A stretch of 64,000 nt of DNA from Mesobacillus harenae (GTDB lineage Bacteria; Bacillota; Bacilli; Bacillales; Cytobacillaceae). Where the stretch lies: positions 79,667-143,666 of the forward strand of contig NZ_JABUNR010000014.1 of the NCBI RefSeq assembly GCF_013343715.1. Direction: 5' to 3'. This document shows, in pieces, positions 38,615-48,149 of this stretch; the stretch's first letter is position 1, and every line of letters starts with the position of its first letter. Position numbers and translations under genes: made by a program. A model generated the notes under the pieces. The model worked only from the letters and a program-made list of their open reading frames with translations, was not told the DNA's origin and did not search any database.

Positions 38615-40165
38615 ATGACTGACATCTATGAAAAAATTAATGATCTCTATGACCGTCGTCGCGAGATAGAACTTGGCGGGGGAGATGAAAGAATTGACAA
38701 ACAGCATGAAAAAGGGAAATTGACGGCTCGTGAAAGAATTGACTTGCTAGTTGATCAAGGAACATTTGTGGAACTAAACCCGTTCATTGAACATCGCTCA
38801 ACAGATTTTGGCCTTGAAAACCAAAAAGGGCCCGGAGATGGAGTTGTTACAGGCTACGGGAAGGTGAATGGCCGGCCAATCTATTTGTTTTCACAGGATT
38901 TCACCGTCTTTGGAGGCGCTTTGGGAGAAATGCATGCTCAAAAAATCGCCAATGTTATGGACCTTGCTGCTAAAAACGGAGCTCCATTTATAGGGCTTAA
39001 TGATTCGGGTGGTGCAAGAATTCAAGAGGGTGTCGTATCACTTGATGGATACGGGCAAATTTTCTATCGAAATGCGATTTTCTCCGGGGTCATTCCGCAG
39101 ATTTCCGTTATCATGGGACCATGTGCAGGAGGAGCTGTATACTCTCCAGCCATTACAGACTTTGTTTTCATGGTTGAAAAAACGAGTCAAATGTTCATTA
39201 CAGGTCCCAAGGTTATTGAAACAGTTACTGGTGAAAAAATTTCAGCAGAGGATCTTGGAGGAGCAAGGGTACATAATTCAATTAGCGGAAATGCCCATTT
39301 TCAAAATGAAACAGAAGAAGAAACCTTACTGGCAGTAAGGAATCTTTTAAGTTATTTACCGCAAAATTATGAAGAAAAGCCACCTAGACTTGAAGCAGAT
39401 GCTGAGGATGATTATCGCCCTGACCTAACCGATTTAATTCCTTTTGATGCAATTAGGCCGTATGATGTTCGGACTGTAATTGAACAGGTTGTTGATAATG
39501 ACTCTTTCTTGGAGGTACAGAAGGATTTTGCGAGAAATATCGTTATAGGTTTGGCGAGAATTAAGGGAGAGACAGTCGGTCTTGTCTGTAATCAGCCGAA
39601 AGTTATGGCAGGCGGGCTTGATATTGATTCCTCTGATAAGGCATCTAGATTTATCCGTTTTTGTGACTCATTTAATATCCCGATTATCACCTTTGAAGAT
39701 GTAACTGGATTTTTCCCTGGGATCAAGCAGGAACATGGAGGCATTATCCGCCATGGAGCCAAGATTCTTTATGCCTATTCTGAAGCAACAGTTCCTAAGC
39801 TTACTGTTATTCTAAGAAAAGCATACGGTGGAGCCTATGTAGCTCTAAATAGTAAGTCGATTGGGGCAGACCTTGTTTTTGCCTGGCCGAATGCTGAAAT
39901 AGCTGTTATGGGCCCACAGGGAGCAGCTAATATAATATTTGCACGAGAAATTCAGAACAGCGAAAACCCTGAAGCTACACGTGAAGCAAAGATTAATGAA
40001 TACAGAGAAAAGTTTGCAAACCCTTATGTCGCGGCAAGCAGGGGCATGGTGGATGATGTCATTGACCCGCGTGACACAAGAATTAAGCTAATACAGGCTC
40101 TGGAAATGCTAAGAACAAAGAAAGAAACACGCCCGGGCAAAAAGCATGGAAACATCCCCTTGTAA
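38615..40165 (+). CDS. pccB: Acyl-CoA carboxylase carboxyltransferase (propionyl-/methylmalonyl-CoA type)
   Basis: 516 residues with the two crotonase-fold halves of the MmdA/PccB family. Seen: N-terminal G-G-G-D-E-R-I-D-K-Q-H, G-G-A-R-I-Q-E-G near residue 129, the oxyanion G-P-C-A-G-G-A-V-Y-S-P near 168, and the second-half G-A-Y-V-A-L-N-S-K. Homolog of B. subtilis YqjD. Next to the epimerase it most likely makes methylmalonyl-CoA from propionyl-CoA. No biotinylated alpha subunit is encoded beside it. A sodium-pumping decarboxylase role (MmdA) is the alternative but its partner subunits are absent. Confidence 0.9.
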   Translation: MTDIYEKINDLYDRRREIELGGGDERIDKQHEKGKLTARERIDLLVDQGTFVELNPFIEHRSTDFGLENQKGPGDGVVTGYGKVNGRPIYLFSQDFTVFGGALGEMHAQKIANVMDLAAKNGAPFIGLNDSGGARIQEGVVSLDGYGQIFYRNAIFSGVIPQISVIMGPCAGGAVYSPAITDFVFMVEKTSQMFITGPKVIETVTGEKISAEDLGGARVHNSISGNAHFQNETEEETLLAVRNLLSYLPQNYEEKPPRLEADAEDDYRPDLTDLIPFDAIRPYDVRTVIEQVVDNDSFLEVQKDFARNIVIGLARIKGETVGLVCNQPKVMAGGLDIDSSDKASRFIRFCDSFNIPIITFEDVTGFFPGIKQEHGGIIRHGAKILYAYSEATVPKLTVILRKAYGGAYVALNSKSIGADLVFAWPNAEIAVMGPQGAANIIFAREIQNSENPEATREAKINEYREKFANPYVAASRGMVDDVIDPRDTRIKLIQALEMLRTKKETRPGKKHGNIPL

Positions 40166-40245
40166 GTAAGATTGTGTATCATTTGTAGATCAATTAGAAC
40201 TACAGGTATACTGTAAAAGTAGATACATAACTTGGAGGTTCTTTT

Positions 40246-41367
40246 ATGATTAATAATCAGCGTTTACTGGACGAGTTTCTAGAACTAGTCCAAATCGATT
40301 CCGAAACTAAATTTGAAGCTGAAATTGCGAAGGTTCTTAAACAAAAATTCAGCGACTTAGGTGTTGAAGTGTTTGAAGATGATACAACCGCGCAAACGGG
40401 GCATGGTGCAGGAAACTTAGTCTGTACTCTCCATGGTACAAAGGATGGGGTTGATCCCATCTATTTCACTTCACACATGGATACTGTGGTACCGGCAAAT
40501 GGTGTAAAGCCTTCTATAAAAGACGGTTATGTTATAACAGATGGAACAACGATTTTAGGTGCAGACGACAAAGCAGGACTAGCCGTCATGCTCGAGACAG
40601 TTCGGGTTTTAAAAGAACAAAAGACTCCGCACGGCACGATTCAATTTATTATAACTGTTGGAGAAGAGTCCGGTTTGGTAGGTGCAAAGGTTCTTGATCC
40701 CTCTTTGGTTAAGGCAAAGTACGGCTATGCCCTCGACAGTGACGGCAAGGTAGGAAATATAATTGTCGCTGCTCCGACTCAGGCCAAAGTTGCAGCAGTC
40801 ATTCACGGAAAAACGGCACATGCCGGAGTTGCTCCCGAAAAAGGAATTTCTGCTATTTCTATTGCGGCTAAAGCCGTTTCAAGGATGCCGCTTGGAAGGA
40901 TTGATGAAGAAACTACTGCTAATATCGGGCGTTTCCATGGTGGGACGCAAACGAATATCGTTTGCGATCGTGTAGATATTTTAGCAGAAGCAAGATCTCT
41001 TATTCCTGAGAAAATGGAAAAGCAAGTTCAAAAAATGAAGGAAGCTTTCGAATCGGCTGCAAGGGATTTTGGCGGGAGTGCAGACGTTGAAGTGGACGTA
41101 ATGTATCCAGGCTTCAAGTTCGGGGAAGGCGATCATGTAGTCGAGATAGCCCGGAAAGCTGCTGCGAAAATTGGCAGAAGCTGTGAACTGCTTCATAGTG
41201 GAGGCGGCAGCGATGCCAATGTCATTGCAGGCTTCGGAATTCCAACTGTCAATCTTGCTGTCGGTTATGAAGAGATTCATACAAAGAATGAACGTATGCC
41301 GATTGAAGAACTCGAGAAATTAGCTGAAATGGTTCTAGCAATCATTGATGAAGTATCAGGGCAGTAA
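40246..41367 (+). CDS. yqjE: M20/M42-family peptidase, PepT-like (YqjE)
   Basis: A zinc aminopeptidase-like protein of 373 residues. Seen: metal ligand and catalytic Asp in S-H-M-D-T-V-V near residue 78, D-D-K-A-G-L-A near 107, E-E-S-G-L-V-G near 140, the dimerisation lid domain about 185-295, and the final His in E-E-I-H-T-K-N-E. Annotated in Bacillus as a tripeptidase T-like protein; substrate unproven. RBS TTGGAGGTTC. The synteny position after the carboxyltransferase matches yqjE. Confidence 0.9.
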   Translation: MINNQRLLDEFLELVQIDSETKFEAEIAKVLKQKFSDLGVEVFEDDTTAQTGHGAGNLVCTLHGTKDGVDPIYFTSHMDTVVPANGVKPSIKDGYVITDGTTILGADDKAGLAVMLETVRVLKEQKTPHGTIQFIITVGEESGLVGAKVLDPSLVKAKYGYALDSDGKVGNIIVAAPTQAKVAAVIHGKTAHAGVAPEKGISAISIAAKAVSRMPLGRIDEETTANIGRFHGGTQTNIVCDRVDILAEARSLIPEKMEKQVQKMKEAFESAARDFGGSADVEVDVMYPGFKFGEGDHVVEIARKAAAKIGRSCELLHSGGGSDANVIAGFGIPTVNLAVGYEEIHTKNERMPIEELEKLAEMVLAIIDEVSGQ

Positions 41368-41380
41368 TAAAGAATAATAT

Positions 41381-41409
41381 GGAGTCCCTATTTAATGGGA
41401 CTCCTTTTT
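41381..41409 (+). terminator. Terminator after yqjE
   Basis: GGAGTCCC-TATTTAAT-GGGACTCC followed by five Ts. Confidence 0.9.
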
Positions 41410-41588
41410 AAATGGTGTTTATTTTATCAAGTCAAAGTGCAAAATCAGCTGGGATAAAGTAAGCGGAAAACACGCTTGGATTAAAAAGAACTCTCAGAAT
41501 GGCTGCGGCTCTGTAAAAAAGCTTCTACCTTTACTAGGAAACTAATGATATATTGTTGATAATACTTCTATGAAAAGGGGGGAACCCG

Positions 41589-42059
41589 TTGTCTGAGATA
41601 CATAAAATGTTGGTTTTCCAGGCGGGACAAGAGGAATATGCATTCCGAGTACAGCATGTTATATCAATCGAAAAGGTTGAAGGAATTACGCCAACTCCTC
41701 ATACGTCTGAGTATATAAAAGGGGTAGCTTCAGTAAGAGGAGAACTAATTCCTGTTATAGACTTGGAGATGTTTCTATATTCACAGCCTGTTTTAGAGGA
41801 AGGAACTAGGATGATTGTGCTGCAAACAGAAGAACTGGCGGTAGGGGTAATTGTAAGGGATGCTAAGGAAATAATTGATATCTTTGCTGCAGATATTAAG
41901 CAGCTAAGCATCGCTTCATTTACAAATACAGCATACTTAGCGGGTATTGCCAATCTGGACGGTCGTTTAATTACGATCGTAGACGCAGAAGCTTTTATAC
42001 TTTCTCTTGATGGAATTAGGGATGTTAGAGAATATCTTCACAGCAAGGGTTCATACTGA
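41589..42059 (+). CDS. CheW-like domain protein
   Basis: 156 residues consisting of a single CheW-like fold: M-L-V-F-Q-A-G-Q-E-E-Y-A-F at the start, I-K-G-V-A-S-V-R-G-E-L-I-P-V-I-D-L near residue 43-60 and the second-half repeat L-A-G-I-A-N-L-D-G-R-L-I-T-I-V-D. CheW couples receptors to CheA. No other chemotaxis gene is nearby, so this could be a second CheW or an adaptor of another signalling complex. TTG start after AAAGGGGGGAACCCG. Single-gene transcription unit with a terminator. Confidence 0.85.
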   Translation: MSEIHKMLVFQAGQEEYAFRVQHVISIEKVEGITPTPHTSEYIKGVASVRGELIPVIDLEMFLYSQPVLEEGTRMIVLQTEELAVGVIVRDAKEIIDIFAADIKQLSIASFTNTAYLAGIANLDGRLITIVDAEAFILSLDGIRDVREYLHSKGSY

Positions 42060-42080
42060 CATAAAATATTCATTATTTTC

Positions 42081-42112
42081 AAGGATTGTTCAATCATGAG
42101 CAATCCTTTTTT
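42081..42112 (+). terminator. Terminator after the CheW-like gene
   Basis: AAGGATTG and CAATCCTT arms around a TTCAATCATGAG loop, then Ts. Confidence 0.8.
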
Positions 42113-42158
42113 CTGTAAAATTAACTTATCTAAATTAACGCAAAAGGAATGTGAGCTC

Positions 42159-42821
42159 ATGACTAAGTTGCTCTATATAACAGCCAATCCAAAAACAGAT
42201 AGTAAGTTATCAAAAGGAATGCAGATTGCAGAAGTCTTTCTAGAATCGTTCAAACGTGAAGTACCAGAGGCGGAAATTATTCCGATGCATCTTTATGAAA
42301 TGGATATTCCCCAAATCGATATGGACTTGTTATATGGGCGTGCAAAGCTCTCCTTTATGGGGTATGAATTTGAACAGTTAAGCACAGAGGAACAAAGAAG
42401 AATATCCGCAATGCATGCATTGGCTGATAAATTTATTGCTGCAGATTATTATTTATTTGTAACTCCGTTGTGGAATTTAGGTTCACCCGCAATTTTAAAA
42501 GCGCTTTTAGATAATTTATTTATTACAAATAAGACCTTTACAAATACAGAACAAGGCCCTAAAGGGTTGCTTACAAATAGAAAAGCAATTCATATACAAA
42601 CAAGAGGAGGAGTTTATTCCAATGGTCCTATGGCTGAATTTGAATTTGGTGACCGTTTTTTAACAAAGGCATTAAGCTTCCTGGGGTTAGAAGTCATGGA
42701 TTCAATCATCGCTGAAGGAATGGACCACCATCCAAAACTTGCACCTGACATTATGGCGAAAGCAAAAAAGCGCGCTGCTGCAGCTGCAAAAGAAATGGCT
42801 GCTGATAAGATTACCAGTTAA
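42159..42821 (+). CDS. azoR: FMN-dependent NADH azoreductase
   Basis: A flavodoxin-fold quinone/azo reductase of 220 residues. The start is placed at the internal ATG preceded by AAAGGAATGTGAGCTC, because the 21 extra codons upstream overlap a terminator. Seen: L-Y-I-T-A-N-P-K near the N-terminus (FMN phosphate loop), P-L-W-N-L-G-S-P-A-I-L-K near residue 105, and T-R-G-G-V-Y near 147. Acts on quinones, probably as a detoxifying enzyme. Monocistronic. Confidence 0.92.
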   Translation: MTKLLYITANPKTDSKLSKGMQIAEVFLESFKREVPEAEIIPMHLYEMDIPQIDMDLLYGRAKLSFMGYEFEQLSTEEQRRISAMHALADKFIAADYYLFVTPLWNLGSPAILKALLDNLFITNKTFTNTEQGPKGLLTNRKAIHIQTRGGVYSNGPMAEFEFGDRFLTKALSFLGLEVMDSIIAEGMDHHPKLAPDIMAKAKKRAAAAAKEMAADKITS

Positions 42822-42826
42822 TCCAT

Positions 42827-42854
42827 CAAAAGTCCGGGCTTCCTGGACTTTTTT
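42827..42854 (+). terminator. Terminator after azoR
   Basis: AAAAGTCC(GGG) and (CCT)GGACTTTT arms followed by Ts. Confidence 0.85.
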
Positions 42855-43011
42855 GTTGTTAAGGAATCTATAAAAGTTCCGGATTGTGGAAATTTTTTTA
42901 TAAGGGACTTTTTATCCCTGCCCTTGCTCCGATTCGGTTTTGCTTTTACTTTAGTAAAAGTATGTCTGTTTTGATACAATAGAAGGGAACGTATATTTGG
43001 GAAGTGTCAAT

Positions 43012-44298
43012 ATGAAGGAAATGTATCCGAAGAATGGACATGTAATTTTACATGTGGATATGAACAGTTTCTACGCTTCGGTTGAGATGGCGTATGATCC
43101 AGCCTTGAAAGGAAAGCCGCTTGCGATAGCAGGTAATCCGGAAGAAAGGCGTGGGATTATTGTAACTTGCAGCTATGAGGCGAGAAAATTCGGCGTCAAA
43201 ACCACGATGCCTCTTTGGGAAGCGAAAAAACTGTGCCCCGACTTAATCATAATGAGACCAAACTTTGACCGTTACCGGACAGCTTCTTCTGTTATGTTTG
43301 ATATACTGCGCCAATACTCTGAACTAGTAGAGCCGGTTTCTATTGATGAGGGATATGTAGATATAACAGACAGCTACCCTTATGGCAGTCCTATTGAGAT
43401 CGCCAAGAGTGTGCAGGAGCGCATTCTTGATCAGCTGGATCTCCCCTGCAGTATTGGAGTAGCCCCAAATAAATTTCTTGCTAAAATGGCTTCAGACATG
43501 AAAAAACCGATGGGGATTACGATTCTAAGAAAGCGTGATGTTCCTATAGTTTTATGGCCGCTTGATGCAGAGGAGATGCATGGGGTAGGAAAGAAAACGG
43601 CTGAAAAACTGAATACAATTGGTATAAAGACGATAGGTGAGCTTGCCAACGCAGAAGAGATGCAATTAAAAGCTCTGCTTGGAATTAACGGGATTAGGCT
43701 AAAGGAACGCGCAAATGGAAATGATAAGCGGACAGTGGACCCTGATTCGGTTTACGATTTTAAAAGCATCGGGAATTCTACAACGCTGCCGAGAGATGTT
43801 TCTAATCAAAGGGAATTATATGAGATTATCGGCAAGCTTGCCGGGCAAGTAGCAGCGAGGATGCGAAGAAAAAAAGTGGTAGCCGCGAATATTGGGATAA
43901 CGATTCGCTACAAAGACAGAAAAACGATTACCCGCAGCAAAAAGCTGTTAAACACTGTCAGGAATGAGAAAGAGATTAGTGTAGCTGCTAGAGAGCTCTT
44001 TGGTAAGCATTGGAACGGGGACTCGGTTCGCCTGCTAGGGGTAACAGCAACTGATTTATTGGTGGAGGACAGTGCAGTTAAACAGCTGGATCTCTTTTCT
44101 TACGAGGAAGATGCTAAAAAAGAACCACTACATAACACAATGTCTAAGCTGCGAGAGAAGTATGGCACTAATATAATTGAGTCCGCCGGAGGCTACCTAA
44201 ATCAGCAAACAAAGCCAGGCAATGACACAAGCTTTAATAAGGACTTTCTCCACCAAAAAAAACAGAGGGATCATCTTGAGAAAAAACAAAAAGATTGA
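43012..44298 (+). CDS. dinB: DNA polymerase IV (Y family, DinB/YqjH)
   Basis: Translesion DNA polymerase of 428 residues from ATG 43012 (GGGAAG seven bases upstream; an in-frame TTG at 42997 is possible). Seen: catalytic D-M-N-S-F-Y-A-S-V-E near residue 16, S-I-D-E-G-Y-V-D-I-T near 110 with the catalytic Asp-Glu, a helix-hairpin-helix near 185-200 (G-V-G-K-K-T-A-E-K-L), the little finger, and the sliding-clamp motif Q-L-D-L-F near 360. GAACGTATATTTG upstream (42988-43000) resembles a degraded LexA box only poorly. Precedes gnd as yqjH does in B. subtilis. Confidence 0.95.
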   Translation: MKEMYPKNGHVILHVDMNSFYASVEMAYDPALKGKPLAIAGNPEERRGIIVTCSYEARKFGVKTTMPLWEAKKLCPDLIIMRPNFDRYRTASSVMFDILRQYSELVEPVSIDEGYVDITDSYPYGSPIEIAKSVQERILDQLDLPCSIGVAPNKFLAKMASDMKKPMGITILRKRDVPIVLWPLDAEEMHGVGKKTAEKLNTIGIKTIGELANAEEMQLKALLGINGIRLKERANGNDKRTVDPDSVYDFKSIGNSTTLPRDVSNQRELYEIIGKLAGQVAARMRRKKVVAANIGITIRYKDRKTITRSKKLLNTVRNEKEISVAARELFGKHWNGDSVRLLGVTATDLLVEDSAVKQLDLFSYEEDAKKEPLHNTMSKLREKYGTNIIESAGGYLNQQTKPGNDTSFNKDFLHQKKQRDHLEKKQKD

Positions 44299-44442
44299 TC
44301 ACTTTTGTTTAATCTTTCTTAGATGGTTAAAAATAAGCTCGTTAGGATTGATTATTTGCATTTTTGCAAGGGAAATTGCTACATTATAGTGGGTTCTTTT
44401 AACTGACAACTACATACAACTGGTAAGAAGGGACGTTAAAAT

Positions 44443-45858
44443 ATGTCGAAACAAGAAATTGGTGTTATCGGGCTAGCAGTAATGGGGAAAAATCTGGCGC
44501 TTAACATGGAGAGCAAAGGATATACCGTTTCTGTTTACAATCGCTCAAGAGAAAAAACAGATGAGATGCTCGAGGAAGCAGCTGGAAAAAATATAACAGG
44601 TACATTTACAATCGAGGAATTTGTTGCTTCATTAGAAAAACCCCGAAAAATTATGCTGATGGTAAAAGCGGGGGGACCAACTGATGCAACCATTGAACAG
44701 CTAAAACCGCACCTTGATAAAGGGGATATCATCATTGATGGTGGAAATACATTCTTTGCGGATACTCAGCGCAGAAATAAAGAACTAAGTGAGCTGGGTC
44801 TTCATTTCATTGGAACAGGTGTTTCTGGAGGAGAAGAGGGAGCTTTAACAGGACCTTCTATCATGCCGGGCGGACAGAAAGAGGCTTATGATCTGGTTGC
44901 TCCTATTTTCAAAGATATTTCTGCTAAAGTTAATGGTGAACCATGTACCACCTACATTGGACCCGATGGAGCAGGGCATTATGTGAAAATGGTGCACAAT
45001 GGTATAGAGTACGGTGATATGCAGCTTATCGCTGAATCCTATTTCTTATTAAAAAATGTCCTAGGTCTCAGTGCGGATGAACTTCACTCTGTTTTTGCTG
45101 AATGGAATAAAGGTGAGCTTGACAGCTATTTGATAGAAATTACAGCCGATATCTTCACGAAAAAGGATGAAGAAACAGGGAAGCCATTAGTTGATGTTAT
45201 TCTCGATACGGCAGGCCAAAAAGGAACAGGAAAATGGACAAGCCAAAGTGCTTTAGACCTCGGCGTGCCTCTGCCAATTATTACAGAATCAGTGTTTGCT
45301 CGTTTCATTTCAGCCATGAAAGATGAACGAGTACAGGCGAGTAAACAACTAAGCGGGCCGGTCGAAAATGGCTTTAACGGAGACCGTGAATCATTTATTG
45401 AAGCTGTGCGCAAAGCACTTTATATGAGCAAAATTTGCTCCTATGCACAAGGATTTGCTCAGATGCGTGCTGCATCGGAAGAATATGACTGGGATCTACG
45501 TTATGGAGATATCGCGATGATTTTCCGTGGTGGATGCATTATCCGTGCTCAGTACCTGCAGCAAATTAAAGAAGCATATGATCGGGAGCCGGCATTAAAG
45601 AACCTGTTGCTTGATCCTTATTTTAAAGAGATTGTTGAAGGCTATCAGGGTGCCCTAAGAGAAATCATAGTGGCTGCGGTCCAAAATGGCATACCGGTCC
45701 CTTGCTTCTCTGCTGCTCTATCCTATTATGACAGCTACCGGACTGAAACGTTGCCTGCCAACCTGATTCAGGCGCAAAGAGATTATTTTGGGGCCCATAC
45801 TTATCAGCGGATTGATAAGGAAGGTATCTTCCATACAGAATGGATGGACCAAGACTAG
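44443..45858 (+). CDS. gndA: 6-Phosphogluconate dehydrogenase, decarboxylating
   Basis: Third enzyme of the oxidative pentose phosphate pathway, giving ribulose-5-phosphate and NAD(P)H. 471 residues. Seen: Rossmann motif [10 protein letters not shown] near residue 10, N-R-S for cofactor choice, [11 protein letters not shown] near 127, catalytic Lys in [11 protein letters not shown] near 184, and G-T-G-K-W-T near 260. RBS AAGAAGGGACG. Homolog of YqjI. It faces zwf, the first enzyme of the pathway, in convergent orientation. Confidence 0.96.
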   Translation: MSKQEIGVIGLAVMGKNLALNMESKGYTVSVYNRSREKTDEMLEEAAGKNITGTFTIEEFVASLEKPRKIMLMVKAGGPTDATIEQLKPHLDKGDIIIDGGNTFFADTQRRNKELSELGLHFIGTGVSGGEEGALTGPSIMPGGQKEAYDLVAPIFKDISAKVNGEPCTTYIGPDGAGHYVKMVHNGIEYGDMQLIAESYFLLKNVLGLSADELHSVFAEWNKGELDSYLIEITADIFTKKDEETGKPLVDVILDTAGQKGTGKWTSQSALDLGVPLPIITESVFARFISAMKDERVQASKQLSGPVENGFNGDRESFIEAVRKALYMSKICSYAQGFAQMRAASEEYDWDLRYGDIAMIFRGGCIIRAQYLQQIKEAYDREPALKNLLLDPYFKEIVEGYQGALREIIVAAVQNGIPVPCFSAALSYYDSYRTETLPANLIQAQRDYFGAHTYQRIDKEGIFHTEWMDQD

Positions 45859-45896
45859 TATATGATGATCTTTCAATCAACAAAATGACAAAAAGT

Positions 45897-45927
45897 AACC
45901 CAGGCAAATTCTTGCCTGGGCTTTTTT
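45897..45927 (+). terminator. Terminator after gndA
   Basis: AACCCAGGCAA and TTGCCTGGGC arms around ATTC, followed by six Ts. Confidence 0.9.
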
Positions 45928-45961
45928 GTCATGCACTCGACCAAAGGAGGGGATTTTATTA

Positions 45962-46093
45962 ATGAATTTTTTTAATGAAAGTGTAATAAATGAACATTGC
46001 TACCGTACAACCGGCGCTTATGTTCCTTATAGTTACCACTTCACGGCAGGACTGGCATCTGTCCCGTGTAGCTTTAGCGGGGCTGCAACCTAA
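45962..46093 (+). CDS. Possible 43-residue ORF with strong ribosome site
   Basis: ATG at 45962 is preceded by AAAGGAGGGG at the correct distance, and the frame runs 43 codons. I recognise no family. It is rich in Ser, Tyr and Ala without a membrane segment. No promoter is evident, since the gndA terminator lies 35 bp before it. It may be a leftover ribosome site in a decayed region. Confidence 0.25.
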   Translation: MNFFNESVINEHCYRTTGAYVPYSYHFTAGLASVPCSFSGAAT

Positions 46094-46144
46094 AATAGCT
46101 GCGGTGGCCATTTCTTTCAGCCTTAGTCCCTCCATAATAATAAG

Positions 46145-46330
46145 ATCCTTAGACATTAAAGCACGATGCCGGGGTGGCCCTCACGTGCACGTTCGATACC
46201 TAGTGAATCGACGACTCTGCTAATTCCTATCTCCGCCAAATATTCAGCAGCATCCGAAGCTACAAAGATAAATTCAAGGTTAAACTCATTATCGAAGGAG
46301 TTTTTCGTTTTGAATAAATTAAAATCATGG
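46145..46330 (-). pseudogene. Coding-like fragment without start, between gndA and zwf
   Basis: Read on the minus strand this 186-bp frame gives a protein-like sequence, containing E-F-I-F-V-A-S-D-A-A-E-Y-L-A-E-I-G and V-V-D-S-L-G-I-E-R-A-R-E-G-H-P-G, and ends in TAA. It has a stop just upstream and no initiation codon with a ribosome site. A second minus-strand frame of 65 codons follows at 45959-46156. The two could be relics of one frameshifted gene. Family not recognised. Confidence 0.3.
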
Positions 46331-46336
46331 TCGTTA

Positions 46337-47836
46337 CTAGCATTGTTCTACATCGAGGTCAGATATTGGCCACCAATGGAACCCGTCCTTTTCGAGCAGC
46401 GTATCCGCTGCATCGGGACCCATCGAACCTGACACATAATTAGGAAAGCTTTGCTCCTTATCTTTTTCCCAGACTTCAGAAATGCTATCAACAAATGCCC
46501 ATGAAAGAGCAACTTCATCCCAGTGTGTAAAGTTGGTGGCATCTCCCCGCAAGCAGTCAAAAAGAAGCTTCTCATAAGCCTCTGGGGTGTTAATGCCATT
46601 GACCCCTTTATTTGCATAGCTTAATTTAGTTGGAGTTGCTTCTGTTTGCTGCCCTGATTTTTTAGCGTTCAGGTGAAGGGTAATTCCTTCCTCCGGCTGA
46701 ATGTGAATGACGAGCAAATTTGGACTTACTTTCTTTTCGGTCTCATAATATAGGTTCATGGGAATGTCTTTAAATTGAATAACGATTTTTGTTGATTTCT
46801 CCTGCATTCTTTTGCCGGTTCGAATGTAAAATGGTACTCCAGCCCAACGAAAGTTATCAATCATTAGCTTTCCTGCTACAAAGGTCTCTGTATTTGATTC
46901 AGGATCAACCATCGTTTCCTCACGATAACCCGGTAAATCAGTTTGATCAATTGTTCCTTTTCCGTATTGGCCACGAACAAAGTAATCTTTTAACTCTTCA
47001 CCCTTAAAGTCTCTTAGTGCTCGAAGGACCCTAACCTTTTCAGAACGGATTTCCTCTGTGGTCAGTCTAATGGGAGGTTCCATGGCAAGAAGGGCGACCA
47101 TTTGAAGCATATGGTTTTGAACCATATCTCTTAATGCCCCGCTTTTTTCATAATATCGCCCTCGTTCTTCGACACCCAGTGTTTCACTAGACGTTACCTG
47201 GATATTTGAGATATACCGATTGTTCCATAGTGGTTCATAAATAGCATTTGCAAAACGAATAACCTCTATATTCTGCACCATCTCTTTACCAAGATAATGA
47301 TCTATCCGATAGATCTCTTCTTCTGCAAAAGCTGTTCGGATTTGATTGTTTAAATGCTGAGCGGATGACAGATCGTGTCCAAACGGTTTTTCAATTACAA
47401 GCCGTTTAAATCCGGAAACATCTGTTAAATGATCACTCTTTAAATGTTCGGCAATCGTCCCGAAAAATTCTGGTGCCATCGCAAGATAGAATATTCTGTT
47501 TTCGTTAAGGTGATATTGTGAATCCAATTGGGATGCAAGTTTTTTTAATGCCGCATACGAACTGGAGTCTGTTACATCATGAGAATGATAATGAAATCGA
47601 GAAACAAAGTCTTCCAGGTTTTCATCTGTTCCGTTTAGATCCTTGATGGAATCTTTAACATTTTCTCGAAATTCGTCAGAAGTTAGAGTTCTTCTGGCAA
47701 TCCCGATCACAGCGAAGCTCCCAAGCTTGTCTTTTGTAAATAAATTATAGAGCGAGGGAAATAGCTTACGCTTTGCAAGGTCGCCAGTCGCTCCAAAGAT
47801 CAAAACTAAAGCTGTTGGTTTGGTGTTTTGTGTCAA
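46337..47836 (-). CDS. zwf: Glucose-6-phosphate 1-dehydrogenase
   Basis: Entry enzyme of the oxidative pentose phosphate pathway. 499 residues; TTG start (M-T-Q-N-T-K) after AAAGAGGTT on the minus strand. Seen: G-A-T-G-D-L-A-K-R-K-L near residue 15 for NADP, E-K-P-F-G-H-D near 150, and the signature R-I-D-H-Y-L-G-K-E near 180 with the catalytic His. Convergent to gndA and divergent from rnz across a 313-bp gap (47837-48149) that is AT-rich and must hold both promoters; I see no strong consensus there. Confidence 0.96.
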   Translation of the reverse strand: MTQNTKPTALVLIFGATGDLAKRKLFPSLYNLFTKDKLGSFAVIGIARRTLTSDEFRENVKDSIKDLNGTDENLEDFVSRFHYHSHDVTDSSSYAALKKLASQLDSQYHLNENRIFYLAMAPEFFGTIAEHLKSDHLTDVSGFKRLVIEKPFGHDLSSAQHLNNQIRTAFAEEEIYRIDHYLGKEMVQNIEVIRFANAIYEPLWNNRYISNIQVTSSETLGVEERGRYYEKSGALRDMVQNHMLQMVALLAMEPPIRLTTEEIRSEKVRVLRALRDFKGEELKDYFVRGQYGKGTIDQTDLPGYREETMVDPESNTETFVAGKLMIDNFRWAGVPFYIRTGKRMQEKSTKIVIQFKDIPMNLYYETEKKVSPNLLVIHIQPEEGITLHLNAKKSGQQTEATPTKLSYANKGVNGINTPEAYEKLLFDCLRGDATNFTHWDEVALSWAFVDSISEVWEKDKEQSFPNYVSGSMGPDAADTLLEKDGFHWWPISDLDVEQC

Positions 47837-48149
47837 TTGCTGAACCTCTTTTCAGTTAATAAATATGTAGTTTCAATTATTTAGAGTTCTATACAAATAT
47901 TAAATATTTAGCGGTTAATAAGCAACTATTAAGGGTTCTATTGATAATTTCCCACCTTTAGACCGAACTATCCATATCTTTTACTATTTTATACTCCCAA
48001 TGAAATCACCTTAGTTTACCCCTTAATTGCTTTAAGTTAGCAAAAAGACTTCAACTTCGTTAAAATAAAATAATTCAAACGTAACGATTATATACGGATT
48101 CCAATTGTCCTAATTCTTACGGTCGTCTTGTTATTAAGGAGGTTTTTTT

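Noticed and set aside
42988..43001. LexA box before dinB
   Set aside because: GAACGTATATTTG keeps only one good half-site; too many mismatches to call.
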